From: Affinirhizobium lemnae
GTDB taxonomy: Bacteria; Pseudomonadota; Alphaproteobacteria; Rhizobiales; Rhizobiaceae
NCBI RefSeq assembly: GCF_022968395.1
Contig: NZ_JALJQZ010000012.1
Coordinates: forward strand, 62,001 to 126,000
DNA: 64,000 bases
Direction of reading: 5' to 3'
Under the pieces are notes generated by a model. The model worked only from the letters and a program-made list of their open reading frames with translations. It was not told where the DNA came from and searched no databases. Each line of letters starts with the position of its first letter. Position 1 is the stretch's first letter. Shown one piece after another: positions 27,442 through 36,799 of this stretch. The translations under genes were made by a program, and so were the position numbers.

Positions 27442-28197
27442 TCAGCGCTTCATGAAGGCTTCGAAGGCTGCCCGTGCTTCCTGACTCCGCAGTTGCGCCT
27501 CGAAATGCACCATTTCCGCATCAATGCGCGTCAGCACTTCTTCCGCATCGCCCCGAACGAGGTTGCGAGCAATCCGGACGGCATTGACAGGCTTTGCCGC
27601 GATCGAGGCCGCCAGCGCAAGCGTTTCCGCCTCCAGTTGCTGCGGCTCCACGACGTCCCAGATCAGGCCTGCCGCCTGAGCCTGTTCGGCCGAGAACGGT
27701 TTACCGACGGCCAGCATGGCGAATGCGCGCTGATGACCCATGATGCGGGGAACCAGCAGGCTGGATGCCGCTTCAGGCACCAGGGCCAGATCCGTGAAAG
27801 GCGTGCGGAACTGGCTGCGCGTGGAGGCGACGGTCAGGTCGCAATGCAGGTGCAGCGTGGTGCCGATGCCGATGGCAAGACCATCCACGCCCGAGACCAG
27901 TGGCTTGCCGAAGCTTGCCAGAACTTTAAGAAAATCGACGGCAGCCGGAGGCTCCTTCGTTCCCGACATGGCATAGGTAAGAAAATCACCCATGTCGTTA
28001 CCGGCGGAAAAGCATCCCTCGGAGCCCAGGAAGACCACGGCACGGATGGATGAATCATGGCCCGCCTCATGGAGGGCCATGACCATCTTGCGATACATGT
28101 CCGACGTGATGGCGTTCTTCTTCTCGGGCCGGTTCAAACGTATGACGAAAACACCGGGAAAGGCTTCCGGCCGCTCGATCAGAATATGGTCGGTCAT
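27442..28197 (-). CDS. Enoyl-CoA hydratase/isomerase family protein
   Basis: This 251-residue crotonase-fold protein has the substrate/oxyanion segments FSAGNDMGDF and KPLVSGVDGLAIGIGTTL and a C-terminal helix. These enzymes hydrate or isomerise acyl-CoA double bonds. The site around residue 105-115 (AIGIGTTLHLHCDL) lacks an obvious catalytic Glu at the first position, so a hydratase rather than a specific isomerase is not proven. It follows the acyl-CoA dehydrogenase gene by 24 bp, so both are likely in one transcript for fatty-acid or branched-chain acyl-CoA breakdown. Confidence 0.83.
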   Translation of the reverse strand: MTDHILIERPEAFPGVFVIRLNRPEKKNAITSDMYRKMVMALHEAGHDSSIRAVVFLGSEGCFSAGNDMGDFLTYAMSGTKEPPAAVDFLKVLASFGKPLVSGVDGLAIGIGTTLHLHCDLTVASTRSQFRTPFTDLALVPEAASSLLVPRIMGHQRAFAMLAVGKPFSAEQAQAAGLIWDVVEPQQLEAETLALAASIAAKPVNAVRIARNLVRGDAEEVLTRIDAEMVHFEAQLRSQEARAAFEAFMKR

Positions 28198-28221
28198 GAT
28201 TGGTCCTCTTCCTCGAACGGA

Positions 28222-30000
28222 TTAAGCAAGCACGGCGCGGGCTGCCTGAAGGCTGGCTGCGCCATTGATGACGCGATCCTTCAGTGCGGCGGTTTCCGCA
28301 ATCAGGTTTTCTGCCGTGAACCTGCAAAGCGAAAGACGCTGTTCGCGACCATGATCCTCTTCCGCAAGAGCGCCCTTGGCGAGATAGATGCCTGTCAGCG
28401 CAAGCCCGAAGAGACGCTGGTAGGGCGTGGCTCCTGCAAGCGCCGAGGCCGAATCTCCCGCGGCGAGCCTTGCCAGCAGCCACTCCGTGGTTTCTTCGAG
28501 ATCTGCGAGGCTGGACGAAAGACGAGCCGCCGTTTCGCCGAAAGCTTCGAGATTGGAAGCGCGCACCTGTTCTGCGATCTCCTTCAGTTCGGCAATGAAG
28601 CCGCGCACGTGGTCGCCATTGGACAGCGGCAGCTTGCGGGTTACCAGATCGGCGGCCTGAATGCCGTTCGTTCCCTCATAGATCGGCGCGATGCGGCTGT
28701 CGCGCCACAGGCGGGCGGCACCGGTTTCCTCGATAAAGCCCATGCCACCATGCACCTGAATGCCGAGTGACGCTACATCGACGCCCGCATCGGTCGCGAA
28801 GCTTTTTGCAATGGGCGTCAGAAGTGCCGCCCGTTCGGCCCAATGACGCGCCTCGTCTGCGTCGCCATGGTGGCTGAGGTCCGTTGCATGGGCGCAGGAA
28901 TAGCAGATGGCACGAGAGCCTTGGGTCAGGGCCTTCATCGTCACCAGCATGCGCGCCACGTCAGGATGCTCGATGATCGGGCTCATGCCCGAACCGGACC
29001 AGCCGGGCGCTTTGCCCTGCGTGCGGTCCTTGGCATATTGGACAGCCTTCTGGGTGGCGGCTTCGCAGATCGCGACCCCCTGCATTCCCACCGCCAGACG
29101 CGCATTGTTCATCATGGTGAACATGCAGGCGAGACCTTTGTTCTCCTCACCGATCAAATAGCCGATCGCACCCGGTTCGTTGCCGAACTTTCCGTCACCA
29201 TAGATCATGGTACAGGTTGGCGAGCCATGAATGCCGAGCTTGTGCTCCAGGGAATGGCAGTGCAGATCGTTGCGTGCGCCGAGCGTGCCATCGGCATTGA
29301 GCAGAAACTTCGGCACGAGAAACAGCGAGATGCCGCGCGTGCCGGCCGGCGCATCCGGAAGACGGGCGAGAACCAGATGGATAATGTTCTCGGTCACATC
29401 ATGTTCGCCCCAAGTGATATAGATCTTCTGGCCGAAAATCCTGTAGGTGCCATCGTCCCTGCGCTCGGCCCGACTTTTCATGACGCCGAGATCGGAACCG
29501 GCATGCGGCTCCGTCAGGTTCATCGTGGCCATCCATTCGCCGGACACCATTTTCGGAAGATACTGCGCCTTGAGAGCGTCCGATCCATGCGCAGACAAGG
29601 CGTCAACTGCACCCATGGTCAGCGTCGGCCCGAGCGTGAAGCCCATGGAGCCGCCGTTCCACATTTCCAGCGCCGCGACATTAAGCATATGCGGCAGGCC
29701 CTGGCCGCCAAAATCCGGGTCAGAGGTCAGGGAGTTCCAGCCACCGGCCGCCCAATCCTGGTACAGCTTGTCCCAGCCCGTAGGCACGATGACCTTGCCA
29801 TCCACAAGGCGAGCACCTTCCTTGTCGCCCACCGGACCAAGAGGCGCCATTTCATCGGACGCGAAGCGGCCCGCTTCCAGCAGAATCGCATCGACGAGAT
29901 CATCACTGAGATCGCCAAGCCTGCCGTCGGCAATTGCGCCTTTCAGGCCTGCAACATGGTTGAGTGTGAAGGCAATATCTTCGACCGGGGCCTTGTACAT
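28222..30000 (-). CDS. Acyl-CoA dehydrogenase, large (DmdC/FadE-like) type
   Basis: This 592-residue FAD enzyme carries the acyl-CoA dehydrogenase motifs MNLTEPHAGSDLGVM and GKAPGWSG, and the C-terminal catalytic region YEGTNGIQAADLVTRKLP. A C-terminal extra domain of about 130 residues is typical of the roughly 600-residue DmdC/AcdA branch, named after 3-methylmercaptopropionyl-CoA dehydrogenase; the substrate could equally be a fatty acyl-CoA. The ATG at 29998-30000 is preferred because MYKAPVEDIAFTLNHVAG is the conserved start. A LiuR-like palindrome at 30064-30077 is just upstream. Confidence 0.87.
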   Translation of the reverse strand: MYKAPVEDIAFTLNHVAGLKGAIADGRLGDLSDDLVDAILLEAGRFASDEMAPLGPVGDKEGARLVDGKVIVPTGWDKLYQDWAAGGWNSLTSDPDFGGQGLPHMLNVAALEMWNGGSMGFTLGPTLTMGAVDALSAHGSDALKAQYLPKMVSGEWMATMNLTEPHAGSDLGVMKSRAERRDDGTYRIFGQKIYITWGEHDVTENIIHLVLARLPDAPAGTRGISLFLVPKFLLNADGTLGARNDLHCHSLEHKLGIHGSPTCTMIYGDGKFGNEPGAIGYLIGEENKGLACMFTMMNNARLAVGMQGVAICEAATQKAVQYAKDRTQGKAPGWSGSGMSPIIEHPDVARMLVTMKALTQGSRAICYSCAHATDLSHHGDADEARHWAERAALLTPIAKSFATDAGVDVASLGIQVHGGMGFIEETGAARLWRDSRIAPIYEGTNGIQAADLVTRKLPLSNGDHVRGFIAELKEIAEQVRASNLEAFGETAARLSSSLADLEETTEWLLARLAAGDSASALAGATPYQRLFGLALTGIYLAKGALAEEDHGREQRLSLCRFTAENLIAETAALKDRVINGAASLQAARAVLA

Positions 30001-30063
30001 GGCGCGTCTCCTCGCAAAAATCCTCATGCCGCTGCGCGTGGCGCGGCGTCTCCTACCTGCTTT

Positions 30064-30077
30064 TTACGTAAACGTAA
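30064..30077. promoter_or_regulatory. LiuR-like operator upstream of the acyl-CoA dehydrogenase
   Basis: TTACGT-AA-ACGTAA is a perfect inverted repeat. As I recall it, this resembles the operator described for LiuR, a MerR-type regulator of branched-chain amino-acid and fatty-acid breakdown in proteobacteria. It lies 64 bp before the dehydrogenase start, a good place for repression. No liuR gene is in the window. Confidence 0.6.
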
Positions 30078-30230
30078 GATGACTTGTCAATCTCCCGTTC
30101 GCGGTGACCCTCGTGATCGCACTGGAGAGCGCTGTCACAAAACTGTTGCGAAGCTTCATTACGGCGGGTGGAGCAAGCATTCTTTATAGACGGCCAACCC
30201 CCTTGTTACGCCCAATCCAAGAGGTTCCGG

Positions 30231-31235
30231 GTGACGATTACTCTCTCAGGACCGAGCATTCCGGGCATGGTATGGGCCTATCAATGTCAGCGGGAAGAGC
30301 GCTCGTGCATGCGCCTTCCAGCAGATGCCACGCAAGATCAGATCACGCTGCCGCTCGACGGTTTCGTATGGCTGCATATGAGCCTTGCAGATCAGCGCGT
30401 TCCAGCATTTCTCGAGAGCCTTGGCACTGTCCCGCCGGATGTCGTTGCAGCTTTGACCACGCACGAAACGCATGCCTCCATCACGCTGGACGAGCAGAAG
30501 ATCTACGGAACACTGGTGGATTTTCAGCGCGAGTTCGACAGCGAGACGCGGGATATAGGCTGGCTGCATTTCGCTGTCGTCGATCGGATGATCATCACGA
30601 CGCGGCTGCAACCGCTGCGCTCCATCGACCGTGTGCGGGCAAGCCTTGAGAAGAATCCGGGACGTTGCCGTCAGCCCATCGACATCTTCGAGCTGATCGT
30701 CATCGAATTCCAGCGCACGCTGATTTCGCTCGTCATGGAACTGACGGAAGAACTGAACCAGATCGAGGATATCGTCTATGATGTGGATGCGCGGGACGAG
30801 CGCCGCAGACTGGCGCCGGTTCGCCGGACCATCGTACGCCTGCATCGACATCTTCGCACCATTCTCACCCTCATGCGCCGCGCCAGCGCCTCCGACGAGG
30901 ACGAGATGCCGCCCGGCTTTGACGATACGGCCAGCCGTTTGATGGCGCGACTGGAATCGGTGGATTACGATGTCTATGCGCTACAGGAGCGCGCGCGCTT
31001 GCTGCACGAGGAAATCGACTCGAAGCTCTCCTCCGAGACGAACCGGCACCTTTACATCCTGTCGCTGATGACAGCCTTCCTGCTGCCACCCTCGCTTGTC
31101 ACCGGCTTTTTCGGGATGAATACCTCAGACCTGCCGTTTGCCCATGGCGTTGGTGGCACCACGCTGGCCTTCGGCTTCATTGTGCTATCCGTGCTTTGCG
31201 CCTGGTGGATACTGCGGCGAGCAAGGATATTGTGA
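30231..31235 (+). CDS. zntB: CorA/ZntB-family divalent cation transporter
   Basis: This 334-residue protein has a large cytoplasmic N-terminal domain and two C-terminal membrane helices. The selectivity motif GMN lies in TGFFGMNTSDLPFAHG, and a hydrophobic second helix is followed by a basic tail. The length fits ZntB, which exports zinc, more than CorA; MgtE is excluded. The GTG at 30231 is chosen because AAGAGG precedes it by six bases; the frame is open further upstream. A hairpin terminator follows the stop. The exact ion is uncertain. Confidence 0.82.
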   Translation: MTITLSGPSIPGMVWAYQCQREERSCMRLPADATQDQITLPLDGFVWLHMSLADQRVPAFLESLGTVPPDVVAALTTHETHASITLDEQKIYGTLVDFQREFDSETRDIGWLHFAVVDRMIITTRLQPLRSIDRVRASLEKNPGRCRQPIDIFELIVIEFQRTLISLVMELTEELNQIEDIVYDVDARDERRRLAPVRRTIVRLHRHLRTILTLMRRASASDEDEMPPGFDDTASRLMARLESVDYDVYALQERARLLHEEIDSKLSSETNRHLYILSLMTAFLLPPSLVTGFFGMNTSDLPFAHGVGGTTLAFGFIVLSVLCAWWILRRARIL

Positions 31236-31240
31236 AGCAG

Positions 31241-31265
31241 AAAAGCCGCCCCTAGGGACGGCTTT
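31241..31265. terminator. Terminator between zntB and BA14K-family gene
   Basis: AAAGCCG and CGGCTTT arms flank an inner CCC-TA-GGG pair. It lies between the convergent zntB and BA14K-like genes and probably serves both. Confidence 0.7.
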
Positions 31266-31287
31266 GCAATCTTCACAATTCAATTGC

Positions 31288-31752
31288 TCAATAGAACGGA
31301 GAATAGCACTGCTGGCGCGGTCCGTGATTGGGCTGGAAGGTGTTGCTGTAGCTATCATACGACCGGTAGCGCGCCGCGCAATATTCGTAATGGCGCGGAT
31401 TGATGCCGGAACGCGCCGGAGCGACATAGCGTGGAGCCGGAGCCACATAGCGCGGCTGAGCGGCAACCGCCCCACCGATCAGGGCACCTGCTGCAAAGGC
31501 TGCGAGCGGGAACCAGTAGCCATTGTGATAGCGGTAGCCATCCCGTCGCTCGCGATGGCCGCGATAGCCACCGTAATATCCGTCACGATGGCCGCCATAG
31601 TAATCGCGTTCGCGCCAGTACTGCACGGTCTGCACATCGCTTTTCACTTCCGGACGTGCGGTCAGGGGCATCGCTTCGGCGGGCAGGAATGAGGTCGCCA
31701 GAACCGCAGCAGACACTCCGAGAAGTGCGATTTTTTTCATCAAACTTGTCAT
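31288..31752 (-). CDS. BA14K-family small exported protein
   Basis: This 154-residue protein has a signal peptide (MKKIALLGVSAAVLATSFLP, cleavage near PAEA). An Arg/Tyr/Gly-rich stretch follows, then the family signature [20 protein letters not shown] and a C-terminal YCAARYRSYDSYSNTF. Brucella BA14K is a lectin-like cell-surface antigen needed for normal cell-envelope structure. The ATG at 31752 is favoured by GGAG seven bases before it. It and the gene at 31958 are close paralogues. Confidence 0.83.
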   Translation of the reverse strand: MTSLMKKIALLGVSAAVLATSFLPAEAMPLTARPEVKSDVQTVQYWRERDYYGGHRDGYYGGYRGHRERRDGYRYHNGYWFPLAAFAAGALIGGAVAAQPRYVAPAPRYVAPARSGINPRHYEYCAARYRSYDSYSNTFQPNHGPRQQCYSPFY

Positions 31753-31902
31753 ATCCAGTCTCCAACCCGAAACGATCATCTGGAAGGTGTTGAACCCCTC
31801 ACGATGGAGCTTGTCCGGGTTCAACTTGAGTGTAATCCGATTGGAGAAAGCTTACAAACCGGAAGCTGAACCGCTCATTAACAATTTCTTCAGATTTCCA
31901 GC

Positions 31903-31937
31903 AAAAGGCCCGGACTGTCGCGCAGTCCGGGCCTTTT
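31903..31937. terminator. Strong hairpin terminator
   Basis: AAAAGGCCCGGACTG pairs with CAGTCCGGGCCTTTT around TCGCG, with a T run after it on both strands. It ends the leftward BA14K-like transcript at 31958 before the next paralogue. Confidence 0.88.
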
Positions 31938-31957
31938 TCAATTGTTGTCGTTGCAGA

Positions 31958-32428
31958 TCAATAAGGCGAGTTGCAATAGCGGCGCTCGCCCGCGCTATTG
32001 GCCACATAAGTGTTATCGTAAGCACGGTAGGTCTTGTAGCGCTGCTGGCACCAGGCGTAGTGGCGGGAACTCAACGCGCCAGCCGGGGCCACCGCGCGGG
32101 GTGCCGTGGTCGCACCGCCAATAATCGCGCCGGCTGCAAAAGCTGCCAGCGGGAACCAGTAGCCATTATGGTAGCGATAGCCCGAGCGGCGTTCACGGTA
32201 ACCGCGATAACCGTTGTAGTAGCCGCCGCGATATTCGTGGCGACGGTCCCAGCGTCGGTCATAACGGCGATCCCATCGGCGGTCAAACTGGACATTGACG
32301 ACCGGTGCTTCCACCGATTGCTTTTGCTGTACCGGCGCGAACGGCATGGCCTGAGCCGGGGCAAGGCCGGTGACCGTTACAACGAGCGCCGTTGCCATGA
32401 CCGCCAGCTTCCTGGTGAAAATACCCAT
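31958..32428 (-). CDS. BA14K-family small exported protein (second copy)
   Basis: This 156-residue paralogue of the upstream-numbered neighbour has a signal peptide ([21 protein letters not shown]). The middle is Arg/Asp/Tyr-rich with a [12 protein letters not shown] repeat, and the signature [20 protein letters not shown] is followed by [18 protein letters not shown]. It is longer in the basic repeat region than the other copy. The tandem order and shared domain imply a local duplication. Surface or periplasmic location is predicted. Confidence 0.83.
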   Translation of the reverse strand: MGIFTRKLAVMATALVVTVTGLAPAQAMPFAPVQQKQSVEAPVVNVQFDRRWDRRYDRRWDRRHEYRGGYYNGYRGYRERRSGYRYHNGYWFPLAAFAAGAIIGGATTAPRAVAPAGALSSRHYAWCQQRYKTYRAYDNTYVANSAGERRYCNSPY

Positions 32429-32510
32429 TTTCGGTTTCCTCTGCTTTTTGGTTTGCCGTCCAACGCAGTCATTGAAGACAGGTTCCGCCAGCAGAGGCAC
32501 GAAAGCGTGA

Positions 32511-33593
32511 TCAGGCTTCCACTTCGACATCCGTTTTCGGACGCGAGCAGCAGGCGAGAATATAGCCCTCCTCGATCTCCTCATCGAGGATACCGCCGTT
32601 GTGTGCCATGTCGACCTCGCCAGAGAGAAGCATGACGCGGCAGGTGCCGCACAGACCGGATTCGCAGGCAGCCCCGATCCGCACACCACTGGCGCGGGCC
32701 GTTTGCAAGACCGTGAAGCCCGGTTCGCATTTGCCGTCTTTGCCGGACATCGAGAAGGAAACCTTGTGGGCCTTGACCTCTCCATCGGCGTTTGCAGCCA
32801 CCACGGGCAGTTCCGCCGCAACAGGCTGGAAGGCTTCCTCGTGGTAGCGGCTCATATCAAAGCCTGCGCTCTTCAGGCTTTCCCGTACCGTTGCCATAAA
32901 CGGCTCCGGTCCGCAGCAGAATACTGTGCGCTCGAGAAAATCGGGCGCCAGCAGCGAAAGCTTTGCCTTGTCGACGAAGCCCTTAAGGCCTGCCCAGAGC
33001 TGCGACCGACCGACCTGCTCCACGATGAAACCAAGCTGGAAGTGCGGCAGGTGGCGCGCGAGATACTCCAGTTCCCAGCGGCAGATGATATCATCCGGCG
33101 AGCGTGCGCAGTGGATGAAACTGACATCGGTATCCGGCGTACGATCGGCCATGTCGCGCGTCATCGACATCATGGGCGTGATGCCGGATCCGGCGGAGAT
33201 GAATAGGTACTTCTCGCCCGGGTGCTTGACGTAGGAGAAATCCCCCAATGGCCCGATGGCACGCAGCTTCATGCCGGGCTTCAGATTGTCGAACATCCAG
33301 CGCGTGCCGATGGAGTTCTTCTGCGCCTTCACCGTGACCGAGACCGTATAGGGTCGCGAGGGGCTGGAAGAGAGCGTATAGGTGCGCAAAATCGGTTCCG
33401 GCCCCACCGGAAGTTCCAGCGTGACGAACTGGCCGGGCAGATAACGGAACCAATGGCCGGGATTTTCCGGCTTGAAAGTGAACGTCATCACGTCCGGCGC
33501 TTCCGGCGTCCAGGCGACAAGTTCCAGAAGATGCGTCCGGTCGGACCAGGGCCGCATCTCATCGACATGCTTGTAGGGATGAACTGGCGTCAT
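32511..33593 (-). CDS. gbcB: Glycine-betaine monooxygenase reductase component
   Basis: This 360-residue electron-transfer protein comprises a ferredoxin-NADP reductase-like FAD domain ([12 protein letters not shown]), an NAD-binding domain ([13 protein letters not shown] and FCCGPEPFM) and a C-terminal plant-type 2Fe-2S ferredoxin ([13 protein letters not shown], then a final Cys in LACCSRP). It passes electrons to GbcA. It starts five bases after gbcA ends, so the two are coupled. GbcAB demethylates glycine betaine to dimethylglycine; a related betaine or carnitine substrate cannot be excluded. Confidence 0.85.
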   Translation of the reverse strand: MTPVHPYKHVDEMRPWSDRTHLLELVAWTPEAPDVMTFTFKPENPGHWFRYLPGQFVTLELPVGPEPILRTYTLSSSPSRPYTVSVTVKAQKNSIGTRWMFDNLKPGMKLRAIGPLGDFSYVKHPGEKYLFISAGSGITPMMSMTRDMADRTPDTDVSFIHCARSPDDIICRWELEYLARHLPHFQLGFIVEQVGRSQLWAGLKGFVDKAKLSLLAPDFLERTVFCCGPEPFMATVRESLKSAGFDMSRYHEEAFQPVAAELPVVAANADGEVKAHKVSFSMSGKDGKCEPGFTVLQTARASGVRIGAACESGLCGTCRVMLLSGEVDMAHNGGILDEEIEEGYILACCSRPKTDVEVEA

Positions 33594-33598
33594 GATGC

Positions 33599-34843
33599 TC
33601 AGGCCACGGCGGAAAGCTTGGCGCGGTCGCCCTGCAGGCGTTCCGTCATGAAGTTCGTGTACCACTCGACGAACTGCATGACACCACCTTCGTGATCGGG
33701 CGAATAAGGGCCTGGCTCATAGGCGGGCGAACGGATGCCGAAGGCGTTTTCTTCAACGATCGAGCGATCCTGATCATTGGTCATCTGCCAGACATGTGTC
33801 AGCTCGTGCAGGTCGTAATCCACGCCTTCCACGGCATCCTTGTGCACCAGCCATTTGGTGGTGACCTGCGTTTCTTCCGCAGACAGGGGTAGGACACGGA
33901 ACGAAATCGCGTGGTCTACCAGCATGTGGTTCCAGGTCGTCGGATAGTGGAACAGCAGCATGGTGCCGATATGCGAGATCGTCACGTCATCGGAGAGCGG
34001 ACGCTTCACGGCCCGCTTGCCGCTCATGGTGTAGCTTTCGGCATCCTCGATCAGCGGCATGCGCGCCACGCGGAACTGGCCGCTCTGATGCATGGTGAAG
34101 GCGCTGGGAAGGCCTGCCTGCTCGCAACGCTGCCAGTGTTCGGAGATGACCGGATCGTCGGCGGCACCCTGCACGCCGGTTGCGGACGGGGCTTCGGGAT
34201 AGGTGCGGCACAGTTCCGGATGGTTGCCGGCACAGTGGTAGCATTCGCGGTTGTTTTCCCAGACGAGTTTCCAGTTGCCCTTCTCGACAATGGTGCTTTC
34301 GAAAGCCACCTTGCTTTCCCAAAGGCGGTGCGGTGCGATGTAAGGCTCGATGGTCTGGCGGACGGCTGAAAAATCCGGCGCTTCATCCGCAAGACAGATG
34401 AAGATGTAGCCGCCGACGCTTTCGCAGTGCACCTGTTTCATGCCGAACTGCGCCTTGTCGAAATCCTCGCCCATCTGACGGGCAAAGACCAGCGAGCCAT
34501 CGAGGTCGTAGGTCCACTGGTGATAGGGGCACACGAGCTTGGCGGATGCACCCTTTTGTGCCGTGCAGACGCGATGGCCACGGTGGCGACAGGTGTTGTG
34601 GAAGGCACGAATGATCTTGTCGCGACCGCGCACGATAACCACCGGATAATCGCCGATCTGCGCCGTGAAATAGTTTCCGGCGCGCGGGATTTCGCAGTCA
34701 TGACCCATGAAGAGCCAGTCGCGATACCAGATCATTTCCATGTCGAGGCGGAAGTAATCCTGATCGATGTAGAAAGGCTGTTCAAGGCTGAAGCCCTCAC
34801 GGTGGCTCTTCAGCTGGCGCAGCACGGTTTCGCGAATATCCAT
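33599..34843 (-). CDS. gbcA: Glycine-betaine monooxygenase, Rieske oxygenase component
   Basis: This 414-residue Rieske non-heme iron oxygenase has the Rieske cluster ligands Cys85/His87 and Cys105/His108 (TCRHRGH and CPYHQW). The mononuclear iron site includes NRECYHCAGNHPE (His203, His208). It hydroxylates an N-methyl group, which then leaves as formaldehyde. Length and partner gene match GbcA of Pseudomonas and rhizobia. A 12-bp inverted repeat is upstream. The later steps of betaine breakdown (dgc, sox) are not in the window. Confidence 0.86.
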   Translation of the reverse strand: MDIRETVLRQLKSHREGFSLEQPFYIDQDYFRLDMEMIWYRDWLFMGHDCEIPRAGNYFTAQIGDYPVVIVRGRDKIIRAFHNTCRHRGHRVCTAQKGASAKLVCPYHQWTYDLDGSLVFARQMGEDFDKAQFGMKQVHCESVGGYIFICLADEAPDFSAVRQTIEPYIAPHRLWESKVAFESTIVEKGNWKLVWENNRECYHCAGNHPELCRTYPEAPSATGVQGAADDPVISEHWQRCEQAGLPSAFTMHQSGQFRVARMPLIEDAESYTMSGKRAVKRPLSDDVTISHIGTMLLFHYPTTWNHMLVDHAISFRVLPLSAEETQVTTKWLVHKDAVEGVDYDLHELTHVWQMTNDQDRSIVEENAFGIRSPAYEPGPYSPDHEGGVMQFVEWYTNFMTERLQGDRAKLSAVA

Positions 34844-34923
34844 CTTGCGTTCCTGTCGATCTGGATTGACCCCGAAATGTCGACCATAATTATAGCCGAG
34901 AGCAGGTCAGCCACGACAGAGGG

Positions 34924-34976
34924 CATTGCGACATGCAGTTCCGCATTGACGACAGGAAAAACGACATGTCGCAATG
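34924..34976. promoter_or_regulatory. Long-spaced inverted repeat upstream of gbcA
   Basis: CATTGCGACATG (34924-34935) and CATGTCGCAATG (34965-34976) are perfect 12-bp arms with centres 41 bp apart, four helical turns. They lie 80-130 bp upstream of gbcA. This suggests cooperative binding or looping by one regulator. AraC-type regulators such as GbdR control betaine genes elsewhere, but whether this is their site is inferred. Confidence 0.6.
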
Positions 34977-35147
34977 AGCGCATTCGCTAAACTATCTCAA
35001 GTATCCAATGGTTTAAGTCATAGTCTCGTCGCTTCCAAGTGGGAATGGACGACGCAAACAGAACAGAGATCAAAATCAGCAATCACGCAAGCCAGCGTTA
35101 AGGATCGTGCAATAAACTTTTGGCTGTACCGGTTCGGAGAGCGTGGC

Positions 35148-35759
35148 GTGGAAGAGAAAAGGAAGTTCCGTTATTTTGATGCGGCGGCGCTCAAGCCTTT
35201 GTTGCCGCAGCCAAAGAAGGCTTCTCATTCGGAATTCCTGCGCACGGGCCGCATCTCCCGCGATAAGGGCGACTGGCTACCGGACGAACGCCGCTATCTG
35301 ACCTATGAGGAGGTGGCGGAGCGCACGGAAAAGAAGCTGACAACCGCGGGCGAGACAACCCACGAGCGTCTCAACAATGTTCACAAACTGATCCGCTTTC
35401 CGAAGATCATATTCAGCAAGGCGCTGGATGAGCGTCCCCACCTTGGCTACTGCCACGTTACCACAGCCAAGACGCGCTTCGATCGCAACAGGCCCATCGT
35501 CTGGTCGTTCTACATCTGCAATTTTGTAGCCGACATCAGCGAGAACGAAGGCTTTTTCCAGCATATCCGTACCGACTACTCGCGCATGTATTTTGCCGTT
35601 GCCATGCAGCAGGCCGAAGACGGACGCATGCAGATCGACCGCAGCATTCGCGGCAATGGGCTGCTGTTCAAAACGAATGATCCGGCGGAGGCGCTGAAGA
35701 ACGTGCTGGTGCTGGGTGCGCCGGACGAAACGGTCCGCGAGATCATCCGCAAGCTCTGA
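35148..35759 (+). CDS. Conserved hypothetical protein, possibly DUF6656 type
   Basis: This 203-residue cytoplasmic-looking protein has no signal peptide or membrane helix. Blocks such as KFRYFDAAALKPLLPQ, SHSEFLRTGRIS and DWLPDERRYLTYEEVAER look conserved in rhizobia, but I know no function. I start it at GTG 35148 (preceded by GGAGA). The frame is open to 34974, but the upstream residues look random and overlap the gbcA regulatory repeat. The stop is 46 bp before tsaC. Confidence 0.55.
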   Translation: MEEKRKFRYFDAAALKPLLPQPKKASHSEFLRTGRISRDKGDWLPDERRYLTYEEVAERTEKKLTTAGETTHERLNNVHKLIRFPKIIFSKALDERPHLGYCHVTTAKTRFDRNRPIVWSFYICNFVADISENEGFFQHIRTDYSRMYFAVAMQQAEDGRMQIDRSIRGNGLLFKTNDPAEALKNVLVLGAPDETVREIIRKL

Positions 35760-35805
35760 AAGAATTTGCAAGGCCGATGGATTTGGCGTTATTCACCAGA
35801 TCATC

Positions 35806-36786
35806 ATGGCTGCAACTATCATTTCCATTCGCTCCGAACATGAACGCGCGCTTGAGGAAGGCGTGGCACGGCTTGCCGAAGGGCTGCCGATTGCCTTGCC
35901 GACTGAGACCGTATACGGCCTGGCGGCGGATGCCACGAACCCCAAGGCCGTGACTGCGATCTACGAGACCAAGGGGCGTCCGCAGTTCAACCCGTTGATA
36001 TGCCACATGGCAGATCTTGCCATGACCAAGGACCATGCCACGTTCGATTCGATTTCGGAAAAGCTTGCCCGTGCGTTCTGGCCGGGGCCGCTGACGCTGG
36101 TTCTGCCGCTTCGGGACACAAGTCCCATCCATCCACTGGCAACCGCCGGCCTCGATAGCGTTGGCGTGCGTGTGCCGAAAGGCTTTGCGGGCGAATTGAT
36201 CGCCGCCTTCGGAAAACCGCTTGCAGCCCCCAGCGCCAATACATCAGGCAAGATCAGCCCCACCAGTGCGGAGCATGTGGCTGATGACCTAGGCGACAAA
36301 CTGTCCCTCATTCTCGATGGTGGCGTTGCGCCGGTCGGGGTCGAATCCACCATCATCCGCGTCGAGGGCGAGCGCGTGCGACTGCTGCGCCCCGGCGGCA
36401 TTGCGGCAGAGGAGATCGAGGCGCTGCTGGGTCATCCGGTTGAGCGCCAGGAGGGTCCGGCACCGACAATCGAGGCGCCCGGAATGCTGGCTTCGCACTA
36501 CGCGCCAGGGGCGTTCGTGCGGCTCAATGCCGTGGATGCGCAGGCCGGTGAGGCGCTGATCCGCTTTGCGGGCCAGCCCGTAGCGGGAAGCGAGAAGGCG
36601 CATGCCGTGTTCGATCTCAGCCCTGAAGGGGATCTTGCAGAAGCGGCTGCCAATCTGTTCGGGCTGTTGAAACAGGCTGACGCGACAGGCGTTGATAAAA
36701 TTGCGGTTGGCCCTGTTCCCGACCACGGGCTTGGCGAAGCGATCAACGACCGACTGATGCGGGCTGCTGCACCGAGAGACACGTAA
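35806..36786 (+). CDS. tsaC: L-threonylcarbamoyladenylate synthase (Sua5/YwlC type)
   Basis: This 326-residue enzyme has an N-terminal YrdC domain (LPTETVYGLAADATN, KGRPQFNPL and KPLAAPSANTSGK) and a C-terminal Sua5 domain beginning about residue 225 (PGMLASHYAP linker motif). It makes threonylcarbamoyl-AMP from threonine, bicarbonate and ATP, the first step of the universal t6A37 tRNA modification. The ATG at 35806 is where the family sequence begins. The next gene follows by 13 bp. Confidence 0.92.
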   Translation: MAATIISIRSEHERALEEGVARLAEGLPIALPTETVYGLAADATNPKAVTAIYETKGRPQFNPLICHMADLAMTKDHATFDSISEKLARAFWPGPLTLVLPLRDTSPIHPLATAGLDSVGVRVPKGFAGELIAAFGKPLAAPSANTSGKISPTSAEHVADDLGDKLSLILDGGVAPVGVESTIIRVEGERVRLLRPGGIAAEEIEALLGHPVERQEGPAPTIEAPGMLASHYAPGAFVRLNAVDAQAGEALIRFAGQPVAGSEKAHAVFDLSPEGDLAEAAANLFGLLKQADATGVDKIAVGPVPDHGLGEAINDRLMRAAAPRDT

Positions 36787-36799
36787 AGGAACTTCCGAT

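Noticed and set aside
34974..35147. Upstream extension of the conserved hypothetical gene to the ATG at 34974
   Set aside because: The extra 58 residues look random, and the ATG lies inside the inverted repeat that seems to belong to gbcA control.
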